52,653 nt of DNA from Clostridiaceae bacterium (GCA_012520615.1 JAAYNX010000222.1:1-52653); one strand, 5' to 3'. Counted from the first letter of the stretch, positions 35,168-46,434 are shown. The notes: a model not told the origin generated them from the letters alone. A program made the numbers and translations.

Positions 35168-38100
35168 CTAATTAAGCTCTTCCAAAACCTTGGATACCAT
35201 ATCTAGCATTTCACCAATGGTTGTTCTGTCGTTTGCTTCAAATCTATTATTATTAAGGATAACGAGATTTAAATCTACTCCCAGAACCACATAGGGGTAT
35301 AAGCGAGGGGTTATTTCGGTACCATTTGCAATGGATATAGTTCTGGATGGCTTCATAAATTCCGGATTTATGCCAGCTTTCGTACAATAGAGCTTAACCG
35401 CCATTGAAACAGAGGATTGGTTATCCATATACCCGGTGAGCTGGCTTCTTCCAATAATACCGTCTATACCAAGTTTTGAAGCTTTTTGAGCCGGAGTCAT
35501 TCCAATAATTTCGCCTTCTCTTCTAGTTACCACAGCATAGAGCATAACAGCCTGCTCACCACTTAACGGATTAGCCGGGTAGATGGTTCCCTGCCCGAAT
35601 ACCTTGGTAAGATCATAGCGGGATGACAGGTAGGAATAAGAACCGCTGCCCGATGTACCGGGCTGTGTAATTATTTCCCCTTTGTTTATTACAAGATACT
35701 CTCCCGGTTTTTCTGCACGGAAAAGCACATATTGCATAACATAGCCTTTGCCTCCGGCAGGTTCCATAAACCCTGAACCGTAATTAACAAATGGAGTAAT
35801 ATAACCGCTTCGATAAGTATACTCAATATTTACACCTATTCTTCCGGGCAACTCATTTATCCCTTTAGTTACAAGATAATTTGCTGGCATTCCGCTTCCG
35901 CCATCGATAATATCCCTCAAATAACGGGAGAGCTCTATTTCAATCTTGTTAATAACTGAATCTATCATGTCCTTGAGCTCTATATGGCTCTTATAGCTGT
36001 GACTTGCCAGATTGTTCAATATTATGGTAAGTTCACGGTCGATAATTCCGTACTTAAATGGCCCGGTGGCATCGGGGTTTCTAAGAATGTCATACAGTAT
36101 ATTGTTTATTTCTGCATATGTAAGGCGCGAACCTACGGCGACAGTCTGAAGTTCATACGCTTTAGAAATTAATGTAATGCCGCTAGGTAAAGGATTTTTC
36201 GGGCTTTGCCTACGGTTTATTTTCAAAAGAAGCATGGCCTCCTTTGCCCCGCCTGCCAGAGCCTTCGCCTGTAAATCTGCAAGATCGATACTGCCCTTAT
36301 TAAGAGTAAATTCAGCCCCTAAAATTTTAATATTAAGCCTGCTCCCGTAGGCTTCAATTGCTTGCAATGTCTTATTGGGGATGAGCACCTCATAATATGA
36401 TGTATTTGCTTGCTCTGCTGATATATTCACCGTAACGGTGGAATTCCTAGATGCCTTCAGCAAGCCTTCAATTCTATCGTCCTTTAATAAAACCCTGACG
36501 GTAGAGTCGTCCTTTTTATCAATCCGCCAGTAAAGCTTTTGGGTTAGCTTATCCGCTGAATAATTAAACAGATCGATAACATTTTCTTCTCGCTTTCCTT
36601 CGTCATAGTCAGCCTGGGAAAAGTCTGTTCTTGCTGTAACAGGCCCTATATGGAGAGAATCTTCCAAGTTCTGGGCCCATAGTTTAATATAATACAGGGT
36701 ATTGGACTTTAACAATTGATTTGTTAAAACACCGTTTTCGTCCTTTACCGGTTTCCCTCTAATTTTTGCGTAATAAATATATTTGGAAGAGCCTTCATCC
36801 ACATAGATACGGGTTTTCTCGCGGTAAAACTCAATTCTTCCCCACTCGGTTTCATAGCCATAATCAGTATGCCCGGTGGCACTGTAATTTAACTGCTGGT
36901 ATTCAGAATCACTGTCTGTTCTGGCCTCTAAAAAGTAACGATACGGGGCCTCCCCTTCAAAACGTATCTCTATTTCTTTTAAGCCGTCCCGGGTTTTCTC
37001 CTGTATAGGCGCTCCTCCTTCATCTACCCAGGTGCTGCTCTTGTTGTCATACCATTGTCCATTGTCTTTGTTTTTTACTTGTACATCATACCATTGATTG
37101 GAGTTTAAATTGTACATCCTGAAATAATAGGTGGTTCCATCCTGTACACAAGTGTATTCAGCTCTGTTCAGAAGGACATATTCTGATTCCGCTTCTTCCG
37201 CTTTTTTAAGATAAACCTGCATAGAATCCGCAGTAGCACCGGGAGCGGTGCTTTGAATATTGAAACCTATCTCCATGTCCTTAACAGCTTCAATAAACGC
37301 CGGGGCTTTTACCATACGGGTTGTGACGGGTATGGTAATCCATCTGCTTGTGGTTTCAATAGACTCCCCTTCTGTATCTGTCTGATTTCTATTTCGAACT
37401 GCTCTAAGGCTGAAGAAATAAATCCTGTTAGGCCTTAAAAAGTCCCTGCGTATGGGCATAAGAACCTGTCCGTTTTCGCTCACGGTAAGTTTGATATTCT
37501 CAAGGGCACTATCATTTATATCCAGATGCAGCTTACTATCACCGGCAGGATTTCTGAATTCGTTGTATGCCTCAAGAAAATTAATGTTTACGGCGTCATT
37601 CTCATAATCAGCATCATCTGCCCTTTCAGGGATGGCTTTCGATGTACAAACCATTTCATAGGTAACATCCTTTTCGGCGTGAAGCCAGTTTAAGATAACC
37701 CAGGCATCACTTAGAAGCAATTCTCCGTCTTCATCAACTGCGATAGAAAATTCAGCAGGCGCCCGGGGGTCTCTATAATCATTATCCAAACCTCCGTCAT
37801 CTATTTTCGGAGTAGTAATGGTCTTCACCGCTGTATCCACTGAGCTGCCGAGCTTTTCATCCCCTACCATGAGAGTTGCTCTGGCTTTAATGTAATATAC
37901 GGTATTTGGAAGGATCGGGGTGCCATCTTTATCATTATAAATGATTGTTTCTAGCATAGGTTCTTCTGCTCTTAAAGTTGAATATGAAACTTCATCAACA
38001 ACATCGGGATTTTCGCTAAAATTAGACGAATCTCTGCTAATAAAAAATTCGTATCTAATGGATCTGCCATCAACAACATCAGTATAGCGCTGCCACTCCA

Positions 38101-40231
38101 CATTGGTCAGGATACGGGGGTATTCTACCCGGATTCCGTCCAACTCTATTTCGCCTGTTACCGGATCGGGATCAATATTTGGCTCAATATGCAGACTAAT
38201 ATCGGGCATGGGTACCGGTGTTTCTGTTAAAGGCCATGTAGTGAAGCTAATAACAGGCGATTTGTAAGAAAGGCGGTTGTTTAAATCACTGCTCAGTCCA
38301 TCAGCCCATAGTTCATCATATATGTCGTCATTATCCTCCAGACGGGAGGAGAAAATCTGCATAAAATATGTGGTGTTGGGTACCAGAAAATCAGGGTAAT
38401 CGCCGGGTATAAGGTTTTCATCCGGGTCTTCGTTATTTTCCTTTGTAAGTTTCGATCCGCTTACATAATCGTAGAAAAGATTATCTCCCGGCAAAGTATT
38501 ACTATTGCTGTACTCGGGATCCCCCGGATCCTGTGGGATTTTGCATATTATTCTGTTTGGGTTATCAGGATCCTGAATAAAATGCTTTTTACCCAGAACC
38601 AGCACTCGCTTTTGAGCTGTAGGCAAATAAATCTCCTTGGGATTTGTTGTGCCTATTTTAGTGGTACTTACTGCTTTTTCTGTGTCAGGTAAAAGGGTCG
38701 ATAAAAGGATATGGAATATTATATCTGAACCAACTTCTGGCTTGCTTTTAAAGGTTTCCCAATCCTCGGTTCTCCATGACAAAGGCTTTTCAAATGATAG
38801 TTGCAAATCGTTTATTGGTATTTCCACTTCACCGCTAGAAAGCTCTGTTGTAGGCACTGTTACTGTGTCACGCCCTGAATATATCGCCTCGACTCGGATT
38901 TCCTTAGGAAGAGGCGGCTTTCCGGAATCTACACCTAAATTTCGTATATCAATGGCAAGAGATGAGCTTCTTGGTTTATCAGAGGAGCTATCATAATAAA
39001 CCACTCTGAAATAGTATTCCGGGTTTTGGTTGCCATCAATTACTATGTTTACGATTTCACTTCCGTAGTCCACGGAGGCTTGCAATGACGAAGCAGGTAT
39101 TTTGACCCATTTATTCGTATCTGTGTATAGATCCTGTATACGGGGCGCATATTGAACTTGATAAAAAAGCTCCGGATAATTACCGTTCACTATTTTTTTA
39201 AACCGCACCTCTACCTTATCAGTATCAATCTTTGTCAGCTCCATTTGCATCGGGGTAAAAATAGAGGTAAGATTGTGCCCGATACCTTTAAAAGCATTAT
39301 CAATATTTTTTACAGGGAAACGGTTTCCACTATCTGTTTGCAACTTGGTTATTCTTGTGTTTACCTGTTCCGAAGCAGCGTTTTCAAATATAATACCTAT
39401 GTTGGTAAAGGCATATTCGGTTCCAGGCTCTATACCCTCTTCTTTTTTAAGAACTACCGAAACAACGTTGTCAGGATCGGTAACTAAACCGTTCTCAAAT
39501 CCACTGACTGAAGCCGTCTTTCCCTCAATTATCATGTTGTTTTCAGAGTCATAGTCAGTAGTAAAATTAAGCTGACGTGTTGAGCCTTGCCCTACTGTCA
39601 TATTGATTTGGAAACAGGCTTTGCTTATTGGAGCTTCTGAAGTTTGAAGAAGTTCTAAGGCTTGTGGTTCCGTTAAATCTACCAATTCATGAGTATTACG
39701 ATTATATATGGTTGGTATTTTCCAGTTTAATTTCATTATGGGGTTGTCCCCGCTTTTTACAAGGACAGCATTGCCTTGGGTACTGCCTTCCGGCTCTAAT
39801 ATAGGGGCATCATCCTCGATATCTTTCATTTTAGCCATTACATTGAAGGATTCACCCGTAAAAGTGATATCGGCAAGATAATAAGTCTCTCCATAATGAG
39901 ACAACGCACCATCTCCTGCCCTGTAAATACTTAGGGACAAATCATAAATATGGTCTGGCGCAAGCTCTGTACTTACTATAACCTTTCCGTCTTTATATTC
40001 CCCTAACACCGTAATTACTTCATCAATATTTGCCGGGTTATGATATGTAAGCTCTGAACGCGCTGGCTCGTTTAGTAAGGGATAACTTATTTCATATTTG
40101 TATGTAACAGGGTTATATTCTACCGTCAGGTCAATTCCCTCAGCAGCAAAAGTTTTTATTTCAGTCGGTAACCCTGATAAAACAAGTATTAATACCAAAA
40201 GCAGCGATATGACTTTTTTGAATTTATTCAT
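35168..40231 (-). CDS. Giant secreted fibronectin type III-like protein with divergent SLH-like C-terminus
   Basis: 1687 aa; signal peptide; multiple FN3-like modules (ILPNTVYYIKARATL; LLKSNTLYYIKLWAQNL); same overall plan as the 31251-35144 product. Confidence 0.83.
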   Translation of the reverse strand: MNKFKKVISLLLVLILVLSGLPTEIKTFAAEGIDLTVEYNPVTYKYEISYPLLNEPARSELTYHNPANIDEVITVLGEYKDGKVIVSTELAPDHIYDLSLSIYRAGDGALSHYGETYYLADITFTGESFNVMAKMKDIEDDAPILEPEGSTQGNAVLVKSGDNPIMKLNWKIPTIYNRNTHELVDLTEPQALELLQTSEAPISKACFQINMTVGQGSTRQLNFTTDYDSENNMIIEGKTASVSGFENGLVTDPDNVVSVVLKKEEGIEPGTEYAFTNIGIIFENAASEQVNTRITKLQTDSGNRFPVKNIDNAFKGIGHNLTSIFTPMQMELTKIDTDKVEVRFKKIVNGNYPELFYQVQYAPRIQDLYTDTNKWVKIPASSLQASVDYGSEIVNIVIDGNQNPEYYFRVVYYDSSSDKPRSSSLAIDIRNLGVDSGKPPLPKEIRVEAIYSGRDTVTVPTTELSSGEVEIPINDLQLSFEKPLSWRTEDWETFKSKPEVGSDIIFHILLSTLLPDTEKAVSTTKIGTTNPKEIYLPTAQKRVLVLGKKHFIQDPDNPNRIICKIPQDPGDPEYSNSNTLPGDNLFYDYVSGSKLTKENNEDPDENLIPGDYPDFLVPNTTYFMQIFSSRLEDNDDIYDELWADGLSSDLNNRLSYKSPVISFTTWPLTETPVPMPDISLHIEPNIDPDPVTGEIELDGIRVEYPRILTNVEWQRYTDVVDGRSIRYEFFISRDSSNFSENPDVVDEVSYSTLRAEEPMLETIIYNDKDGTPILPNTVYYIKARATLMVGDEKLGSSVDTAVKTITTPKIDDGGLDNDYRDPRAPAEFSIAVDEDGELLLSDAWVILNWLHAEKDVTYEMVCTSKAIPERADDADYENDAVNINFLEAYNEFRNPAGDSKLHLDINDSALENIKLTVSENGQVLMPIRRDFLRPNRIYFFSLRAVRNRNQTDTEGESIETTSRWITIPVTTRMVKAPAFIEAVKDMEIGFNIQSTAPGATADSMQVYLKKAEEAESEYVLLNRAEYTCVQDGTTYYFRMYNLNSNQWYDVQVKNKDNGQWYDNKSSTWVDEGGAPIQEKTRDGLKEIEIRFEGEAPYRYFLEARTDSDSEYQQLNYSATGHTDYGYETEWGRIEFYREKTRIYVDEGSSKYIYYAKIRGKPVKDENGVLTNQLLKSNTLYYIKLWAQNLEDSLHIGPVTARTDFSQADYDEGKREENVIDLFNYSADKLTQKLYWRIDKKDDSTVRVLLKDDRIEGLLKASRNSTVTVNISAEQANTSYYEVLIPNKTLQAIEAYGSRLNIKILGAEFTLNKGSIDLADLQAKALAGGAKEAMLLLKINRRQSPKNPLPSGITLISKAYELQTVAVGSRLTYAEINNILYDILRNPDATGPFKYGIIDRELTIILNNLASHSYKSHIELKDMIDSVINKIEIELSRYLRDIIDGGSGMPANYLVTKGINELPGRIGVNIEYTYRSGYITPFVNYGSGFMEPAGGKGYVMQYVLFRAEKPGEYLVINKGEIITQPGTSGSGSYSYLSSRYDLTKVFGQGTIYPANPLSGEQAVMLYAVVTRREGEIIGMTPAQKASKLGIDGIIGRSQLTGYMDNQSSVSMAVKLYCTKAGINPEFMKPSRTISIANGTEITPRLYPYVVLGVDLNLVILNNNRFEANDRTTIGEMLDMVSKVLEELN

Positions 40232-40350
40232 TAAGGAATCCCCCTAATTATTTTCACATATATTTTTGCGCATCATTATTCGCAAATCAGATTTAAAGAT
40301 ACTATTACTATATCTTTATCGACATATTAAGCCCTGTTTTTAATGAGCCG

Positions 40351-40420
40351 CTCCATTACATTTTGTTTACTAATATGGGACATGGGGACAGGTACCTTGT
40401 CCCACATATATGTAATGGAG
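40351..40420. repeat. Nested palindromic element
   Basis: CTCCATTACAT (40351-40361) / ATGTAATGGAG (40410-40420), enclosing TATGGGACATGGGGACAGGTACCTTGTCCCACATA. Confidence 0.75.
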
Positions 40421-40458
40421 GGAACGCAGCATCCCCTAGTCATTTTTATAATTCCTCA

Positions 40459-41496
40459 CTATTCAGAATTTACCCTACTTCCAAGGGTGAGTACCTCATC
40501 TTTATGAAAGACCGGAATTATATGGCCGATATGCTCATCAAGATTGTTTAACAGTTTCGATATATGCCAATGCTTTAGCTTTTCATACTCATCATCGCCA
40601 ATAACCTTAAGCTCCAATAAAAGCTGAATCACTACTGGGTATACAGCTCTTTCTCCTCCGTCGACAATCTTGATACAAATACCTAGATTTTTTTCTTTGA
40701 TTCCCAGGCAGTAAACTGATTCAGCTCCTATCTTTGCTATTAATTTACCATTAGTATGCTGCATGAGCTCGGTACAAAATTCACCTGTTCCAGCCACCAT
40801 TTCCGGATGTTTATTCATAGCCTCAAATACGGCTTTGCAAGATTCATGATAAGTGCTGTCCGGATCTTTGGAATACTTTGTTAGTCTGGCATAGGACAAA
40901 GCCATATTATAAATGGGCAAAATGAAAATAGGCAACCCGCAGCCATCGGTACCTATGGGGATGCCATCAATCTGCTGGTCGGTAAAAATACTGATGGTTT
41001 TTAAAACTTCCTGCTGCACCGGATGAGATGCTTTATTGTAGTCAGATATATCGTATCCTAGAAATTTTGAATAAGCGAGCATTGCTGCATGCTTTCCTGA
41101 ACAGCCTGCATGCAGAGCAGAAGGTTTTTCTCCTTGGAGAATTAGCCTGTTATTTTCATCCTCATTATAAGGTCTTTTTACACCGCAATGAAGATCTTTA
41201 ACGTCTAGATTCAATCTTTTCAGAACATTTAAAACCGTATCCTGATGCATTTTTTCACCACTATGAGAAGCACAGCCTATGGCAATTTCTTTCGGTGAAT
41301 AGTCCATGGCTTTTGCTCCTCCCGAGTGGATGAAAGGTATAATCTGAATAGGCTTTGCCGATGACCTAAAAAAGAACTTTGTATTAATATCGCCTTTCTT
41401 GTATATCACTTTTCCATCCGAATCAACAACGCATATATAGCCCTGATGAATACTCTCTACATATCGGTTTCTCGTAACTACTGCTAATTGTTCCAT
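40459..41496 (-). CDS. Asparaginase (PF06089-type, Rhizobium etli-like), paralog 1
   Basis: FFRSSAKPIQIIPF, CSGKHAAMLAYSKFLGY, IGTDGCGLPIF; start at internal ATG (MEQLAVVTRNR). Confidence 0.9.
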   Translation of the reverse strand: MEQLAVVTRNRYVESIHQGYICVVDSDGKVIYKKGDINTKFFFRSSAKPIQIIPFIHSGGAKAMDYSPKEIAIGCASHSGEKMHQDTVLNVLKRLNLDVKDLHCGVKRPYNEDENNRLILQGEKPSALHAGCSGKHAAMLAYSKFLGYDISDYNKASHPVQQEVLKTISIFTDQQIDGIPIGTDGCGLPIFILPIYNMALSYARLTKYSKDPDSTYHESCKAVFEAMNKHPEMVAGTGEFCTELMQHTNGKLIAKIGAESVYCLGIKEKNLGICIKIVDGGERAVYPVVIQLLLELKVIGDDEYEKLKHWHISKLLNNLDEHIGHIIPVFHKDEVLTLGSRVNSE

Positions 41497-41509
41497 GTTT
41501 ATGACTCCT

Positions 41510-42550
41510 TTAGGGATATATGTCTCCCGGTTCATATTTGCTTGTTTTGTTTTCTATCAAGCTAAAAGAAGGATGAATATAGCCTACGATATTCCCCTTA
41601 TCGTCTTTTACCGCCGGAAGAGCCCACTTCTCAAGTTTTTTTACAGTTGCACTATCTAATATTTCTAATTCCTCCAGTATCCGTACTGCTACTGGGTAGC
41701 TTGACCATGGATGACCGTCGGACATCTTTATACATACACCTAACCGCTTTTCCGGAATGGATATGCAATAAACCCCTTCCGCTCCGATTTTTCCTATGGC
41801 GCGTCCGTCGGAATAATTAATTAAATCGGTGCAAAATGTATCGCTGCCTCTTATAACACGGGGGTATTTTGTCATGGCGCTTTGAATGAGGCCGAAGCAA
41901 TCTTTGTATTTTCTATTTCCTTCATAGCCATGGGCAAGTCGGGCGTACAACCAGGCCGTTTGCTGCATGGTAAGAAAATATGTGGGTAATGTGCAGCCAT
42001 CTTTCCCTGTAATAATCTCACTTTCATCACACTCTAACAGCTCAGCCATTGTCTTTGATATCAGATGATTTACGGGGTGCTCCGGTTTTGTATAGTCTTT
42101 AGGGGAGTAATTGTAAAACTGGCAAAGGGCCAGAAATCCTGCGTGCTTTCCTGAGCAATTGCTAAATATGGGAGTAGGCCGTTTGTTTAACATCACAAGG
42201 GCGTCGTGAACCTTTTGGCTTTCCGGATACTTATGGCCGCAATCCAAAGCTTTTTCGTTAAGACCAATTTTCTTTAGTATTGACAGTATGATTTTACGGT
42301 GAAAAGCCTGTCCCTCATGAGAAGAGCACATAATGGCAAATTCTTTTAGAGATATATTGAATTTTTCCAATAGTCCGGAATTGACATAGGCAACTGCATA
42401 AAGTGGCTTTCCCGAAGAACGCAGGTAGATTCCTGCATTAGGATTGCCAATAGAATGAATAATATTATTATCTGAATCGGTTACACAAATATATCCGTCA
42501 TGCAAACTTTCTACTCGGCCTGATCTTGTTCTGACTGCTAATTGCGGCAT
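41510..42550 (-). CDS. Asparaginase (PF06089-type), paralog 2
   Basis: YLRSSGKPLYAVAY, CSGKHAGFLALCQFY, TGKDGCTLPTYFL; start at MPQLAVRTRSGR. Confidence 0.9.
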   Translation of the reverse strand: MPQLAVRTRSGRVESLHDGYICVTDSDNNIIHSIGNPNAGIYLRSSGKPLYAVAYVNSGLLEKFNISLKEFAIMCSSHEGQAFHRKIILSILKKIGLNEKALDCGHKYPESQKVHDALVMLNKRPTPIFSNCSGKHAGFLALCQFYNYSPKDYTKPEHPVNHLISKTMAELLECDESEIITGKDGCTLPTYFLTMQQTAWLYARLAHGYEGNRKYKDCFGLIQSAMTKYPRVIRGSDTFCTDLINYSDGRAIGKIGAEGVYCISIPEKRLGVCIKMSDGHPWSSYPVAVRILEELEILDSATVKKLEKWALPAVKDDKGNIVGYIHPSFSLIENKTSKYEPGDIYP

Positions 42551-42670
42551 ATTTTTTCTCCTTTTCACAATGTTTACATACATTAATGTTGTTATTATTT
42601 TAGTCTTAAGAATATCTTGAGTTTGTGCTATAATGTCTTTACCTATTCAAAATATAAATGAGGTTTTTTT

Positions 42671-43639
42671 ATGCAATTTGAATTTGTTAAGGACATCCTC
42701 CTATCGGACACATTGGTTCCGGACATTTTTCTAAGCGATATAATGCCCCGGATTCCATCCGATGCTGTTAAGGTGTACCTTTACTGCATTTTTTTAAGTA
42801 AATACAATAAAGAAGCCCGTCCTGAAGATTTGGCCGCAAAGTTGGATCTTTCATTGGATACAGTTAATGCATCATTTTTTATTCTCGAGCAAGAGGAGCT
42901 AATTTTGCGCACCCCGAAAGTTGTTTCTCTTACAAACATTAAAGAGCTCGCTCTATCAAAGCATTATAAAAAGAGAACAACTTCCGAAGCCGATTCTGCC
43001 AATAATAAAACCCAGACGAATATTAAAAGAAATCAATGTATTGATTCAATAAATAAAATGTTTTTTCAGGGAATTATGGCTCCCAGCTGGTATGCTGCAA
43101 TAGACAATTGGTTTTTAACTCATCGCTTTGACGAGGATGTTATGGTGAGCCTGTTTAAATTTTGCTATGATAATAACGCAATGAATATTAAGTATGTGGA
43201 AAAGGTTGCTGCAACATGGGCTTCAAAAAATATAACTAGTCACTGGGAACTTGAAAAATACATGGAAGCCTGTGAGAGAACAAGAGAAATAGGCAAAACC
43301 ATTGCTAAATCTTTAAGGCTTGGTAAAAAACTAACTGCCTATGAAGAAAAACATCTTGAAACCTGGCTTAATGAATATGGTTATGATATGACTATAATTG
43401 ATGAAGCTCTTAAGCTTACTGTCGGTAAATCTACCCCCTTCAAATATGCCCACAATATCCTTACAAATTGGCATAAAGAGGGCATACAAAGCCTTGAGCA
43501 GCTTAAGGCGTATCAGGAAGCGTCATTCTCATCAAAAAGAAGTAAATCATCGACCAATACCGGGAAAAAGCCCCGTCGTGATAACTTTCAGCAACGTCGC
43601 TACGATGATAGCTTCTATGATAAGCTTGAAAACTTATAA
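42671..43639 (+). CDS. DnaD-domain replication protein
   Basis: N-terminal winged-helix-like region; DnaD-type modules with YAHNILTNWHKEGI; followed by DnaC/DnaI ATPase. Confidence 0.92.
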   Translation: MQFEFVKDILLSDTLVPDIFLSDIMPRIPSDAVKVYLYCIFLSKYNKEARPEDLAAKLDLSLDTVNASFFILEQEELILRTPKVVSLTNIKELALSKHYKKRTTSEADSANNKTQTNIKRNQCIDSINKMFFQGIMAPSWYAAIDNWFLTHRFDEDVMVSLFKFCYDNNAMNIKYVEKVAATWASKNITSHWELEKYMEACERTREIGKTIAKSLRLGKKLTAYEEKHLETWLNEYGYDMTIIDEALKLTVGKSTPFKYAHNILTNWHKEGIQSLEQLKAYQEASFSSKRSKSSTNTGKKPRRDNFQQRRYDDSFYDKLENL

Positions 43640-43699
43640 ATGGCAACATTAGTTACCACTGTATAATCGTTATAGTTAAACTGAAAGGACAAGGGTTAA

Positions 43700-44719
43700 A
43701 TGGCTGATATTAGGCGCTTTTTAGATAGCGAGTACGCTCTTAAGCGTGATAGGGCTATTTATGAGGCAGAACGGCGGAAACGTGACGTTTTCGAAAAAAT
43801 CCCCGAGCTATCTCGCATTGAAACTGAGATCACTTTGACAGGCGTGCGCTATGCCCGTTCACTTATTAGTGATGCTGATTCAGCGAATGCTATTAGTGAG
43901 TATTTGGAAAAGATGGGGCGTTTGAATGCCGAGAAGGAAGCCATTTTATCAAAACACAATATACCCGTTAATTATTTGGAACCCCGCTTTTCCTGTACAA
44001 TTTGCGAGGACAAAGGTTATATTTCCAAAGATGGGGCATCTGTGCCGTGTTCATGCTATCAAAAACTGTATTTAGAGCAATTGTACAAGGTTTCAAATCT
44101 TGTGGACGATGAAGGAACAGGCTTTGAGTTTTTTGATGAGAGCTTCTATTCGGTCACCCCCGATAAAAAGAAATACTTTACTGAAATTTCTCCGAGGGCC
44201 CAGATTTTAGCGGTAAAAGAGCAATGCCTTGAATTCATAGATAATTTTGCTGATAACGCCTCTCATAATCTTTATTTTTACGGTCCCACCGGTACGGGAA
44301 AGACTTTCATGGCAAAAAGCATAGGTATTGAAATCCTTAAGGCAGGGTTCACCGTCTTATATTTAAGTGCAACAACTTTATTCCCAATAATACAGCAATA
44401 TCGCCTTAATATAGACAGAGACGGCGTATCTAGTGAACAAGCATATAAGAATCTTATTACCGTGAATCTTTTAATTCTGGATGATTTGGGTACAGAACCG
44501 GGAAGTGATTCAAAATATGCTGAATTATTATCCCTTCTTGAGCTAAGAAAGGCTCAGGGGAAAAACAATATTGCCAGAACCATTATTTCTTCGAACCTTG
44601 ATTTTAAAAGGCTCTTCCAGGAATATAACGAGCGGATAGCATCCCGTATTATAGGAGAATTCCAAGCACTACAGTTTGCAGGCGAAGATATTCGTATTCT
44701 CAAAAAACTAAAAAGATGA
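43700..44719 (+). CDS. DnaC/DnaI-like helicase loader ATPase
   Basis: NLYFYGPTGTGKTFMAKSIG Walker A, VNLLILDDLGTEP Walker B; Cys-rich zinc-binding N-terminal region (CTICEDKGYISKDGASVPCSC). Confidence 0.95.
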   Translation: MADIRRFLDSEYALKRDRAIYEAERRKRDVFEKIPELSRIETEITLTGVRYARSLISDADSANAISEYLEKMGRLNAEKEAILSKHNIPVNYLEPRFSCTICEDKGYISKDGASVPCSCYQKLYLEQLYKVSNLVDDEGTGFEFFDESFYSVTPDKKKYFTEISPRAQILAVKEQCLEFIDNFADNASHNLYFYGPTGTGKTFMAKSIGIEILKAGFTVLYLSATTLFPIIQQYRLNIDRDGVSSEQAYKNLITVNLLILDDLGTEPGSDSKYAELLSLLELRKAQGKNNIARTIISSNLDFKRLFQEYNERIASRIIGEFQALQFAGEDIRILKKLKR

Positions 44720-44805
44720 TTATTTATGACAAAATGTTGTAAATTCTACATGTAAGTGATACAATATTTAGTAATAAACTGTAATGTTTAAAGGAGCCGA
44801 TTTAA

Positions 44806-46281
44806 ATGCAACAAAATTCCTCATTTCAGAGAACTAATAAAGTTGTATTGATGATTAATATGCTGCTTAACGTCACTACTTTCACCGGATACTTGCTGGA
44901 AGTGCTGAGGGGAGGCAGGACCCTAGGTTATCTTCTTGTGTTTTCAGCAATTATCTTTATACCGCTTATTATAGCATTAATCGTATATCAGAAAAAACCC
45001 GCCTCTTTAAGCATTAAATACATTACTTTAATAGGATATTTGTTTTTTTATCTATTTGTTAACTTTACTTCTACCCATTTGATTACCTATGTGTATTTCT
45101 TCTGTATAATTTTAATGTATTACCTATACTTTGACTTAAAGCTTATAATAGTTTCCTGCGCAGTAGCTTTTGCAATAAACATCGGGAAAATCGGATATAG
45201 TATTTTGGTGATGAAACTAAATGCCGGAAGTATTGTAGCGGATTACATGATTCAAGTTGCGTCATTCATCCTTTTTTCTCTTTCTATCATCATCTCCACT
45301 AGACTTTCTATTATCATTAATAATGAGAATTTAGAAAATATCAGAGCCCAACAGAAGAAGCAGGCAGAAATATTGGATGATGTCCTTAAAATAGCCGCTT
45401 CTATAGAAAAAAACTCACAAGATGTTTACGCCATTGTGGAAGAATCCGCAAGCAGTTCTGATATTATTTCAAATGCCGTTAACGAGATAAGTTCAGGGAT
45501 TGTACATACTGCCGAAAGCATACAGAATCAATCTGTAATGGCTAAAAATATTCACTCCCTAATAGTTAATACATCTGAACTCTCAGACAAAATGGAAGCT
45601 CTCTCGAATGAGTCTGTCTGTGCATTGAATGAGGGCATTGAACATGTCCGTGAGCTAAGTGATAAGGCTTTAGTAGTTAGCGACAAGAATCAATATGCAT
45701 ATAGAAAAATGCAGGAATTAACCGAGAAAGCTAACGAAATTCAAGGCATCGCCCAAATAATAACGGGCATCTCAGAACAAACTAATCTGCTTTCTTTAAA
45801 CGCTTCTATCGAGGCTGCCCGTGCTGGAGAAAACGGCCGTGGCTTTGCAGTTGTAGCTGATGAAATACGAAAACTTGCCATACAGAGTAAGGACAGTGCC
45901 ACCAGTATAGCAGAGATTCTTGAATCCTTAGGGAGAAAAGCATTTAAAACATCCGAGTCGGTTATAACCTTAAAAGAAATAAATGATCAACAAACTAACC
46001 TTATAAACAACACCAAAAATGTATTTGATAGTATCGCTAATAAAATGGAAGTATTCACCGATGATGTTCGCTTGGTAACCCAAAAGCTTGGCGAAATAGT
46101 AAACTCTAATAACAAGGTCATTGAAAGCATAACCGAAATCTCTGCCTTGAGTGAAGAGGCTACCGCCAATGCCGAAGAAGCCAATTCCATGACTGCAATA
46201 AGCAGGCAGAATGCTGACAAAGCAAGGGTTATCGTAAAAGAATTAATTGACACTTCCAATAATTTTAAAAAATATCTCTGA
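44806..46281 (+). CDS. Methyl-accepting chemotaxis protein
   Basis: N-terminal TM region; signalling hairpin tip [37 protein letters not shown]. Confidence 0.96.
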   Translation: MQQNSSFQRTNKVVLMINMLLNVTTFTGYLLEVLRGGRTLGYLLVFSAIIFIPLIIALIVYQKKPASLSIKYITLIGYLFFYLFVNFTSTHLITYVYFFCIILMYYLYFDLKLIIVSCAVAFAINIGKIGYSILVMKLNAGSIVADYMIQVASFILFSLSIIISTRLSIIINNENLENIRAQQKKQAEILDDVLKIAASIEKNSQDVYAIVEESASSSDIISNAVNEISSGIVHTAESIQNQSVMAKNIHSLIVNTSELSDKMEALSNESVCALNEGIEHVRELSDKALVVSDKNQYAYRKMQELTEKANEIQGIAQIITGISEQTNLLSLNASIEAARAGENGRGFAVVADEIRKLAIQSKDSATSIAEILESLGRKAFKTSESVITLKEINDQQTNLINNTKNVFDSIANKMEVFTDDVRLVTQKLGEIVNSNNKVIESITEISALSEEATANAEEANSMTAISRQNADKARVIVKELIDTSNNFKKYL

Positions 46282-46391
46282 TTTATTAACACTAGACAAT
46301 GACGTATGAAGGGTCTTAAAGCTCCAGACTAAACGCTCTTATTTTTCTATGGGTTAGTACCCTAAATGTATTTCAACTTAGTAAATGTTTT

Positions 46392-46434
46392 AATAGCCGG
46401 ATGTCACAGTTTTAATGCGATATCCGGCTATTTA
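46392..46434. terminator. Bidirectional hairpin terminator between convergent genes
   Basis: AATAGCCGGATGTC ... GATATCCGGCTATT. Confidence 0.8.
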
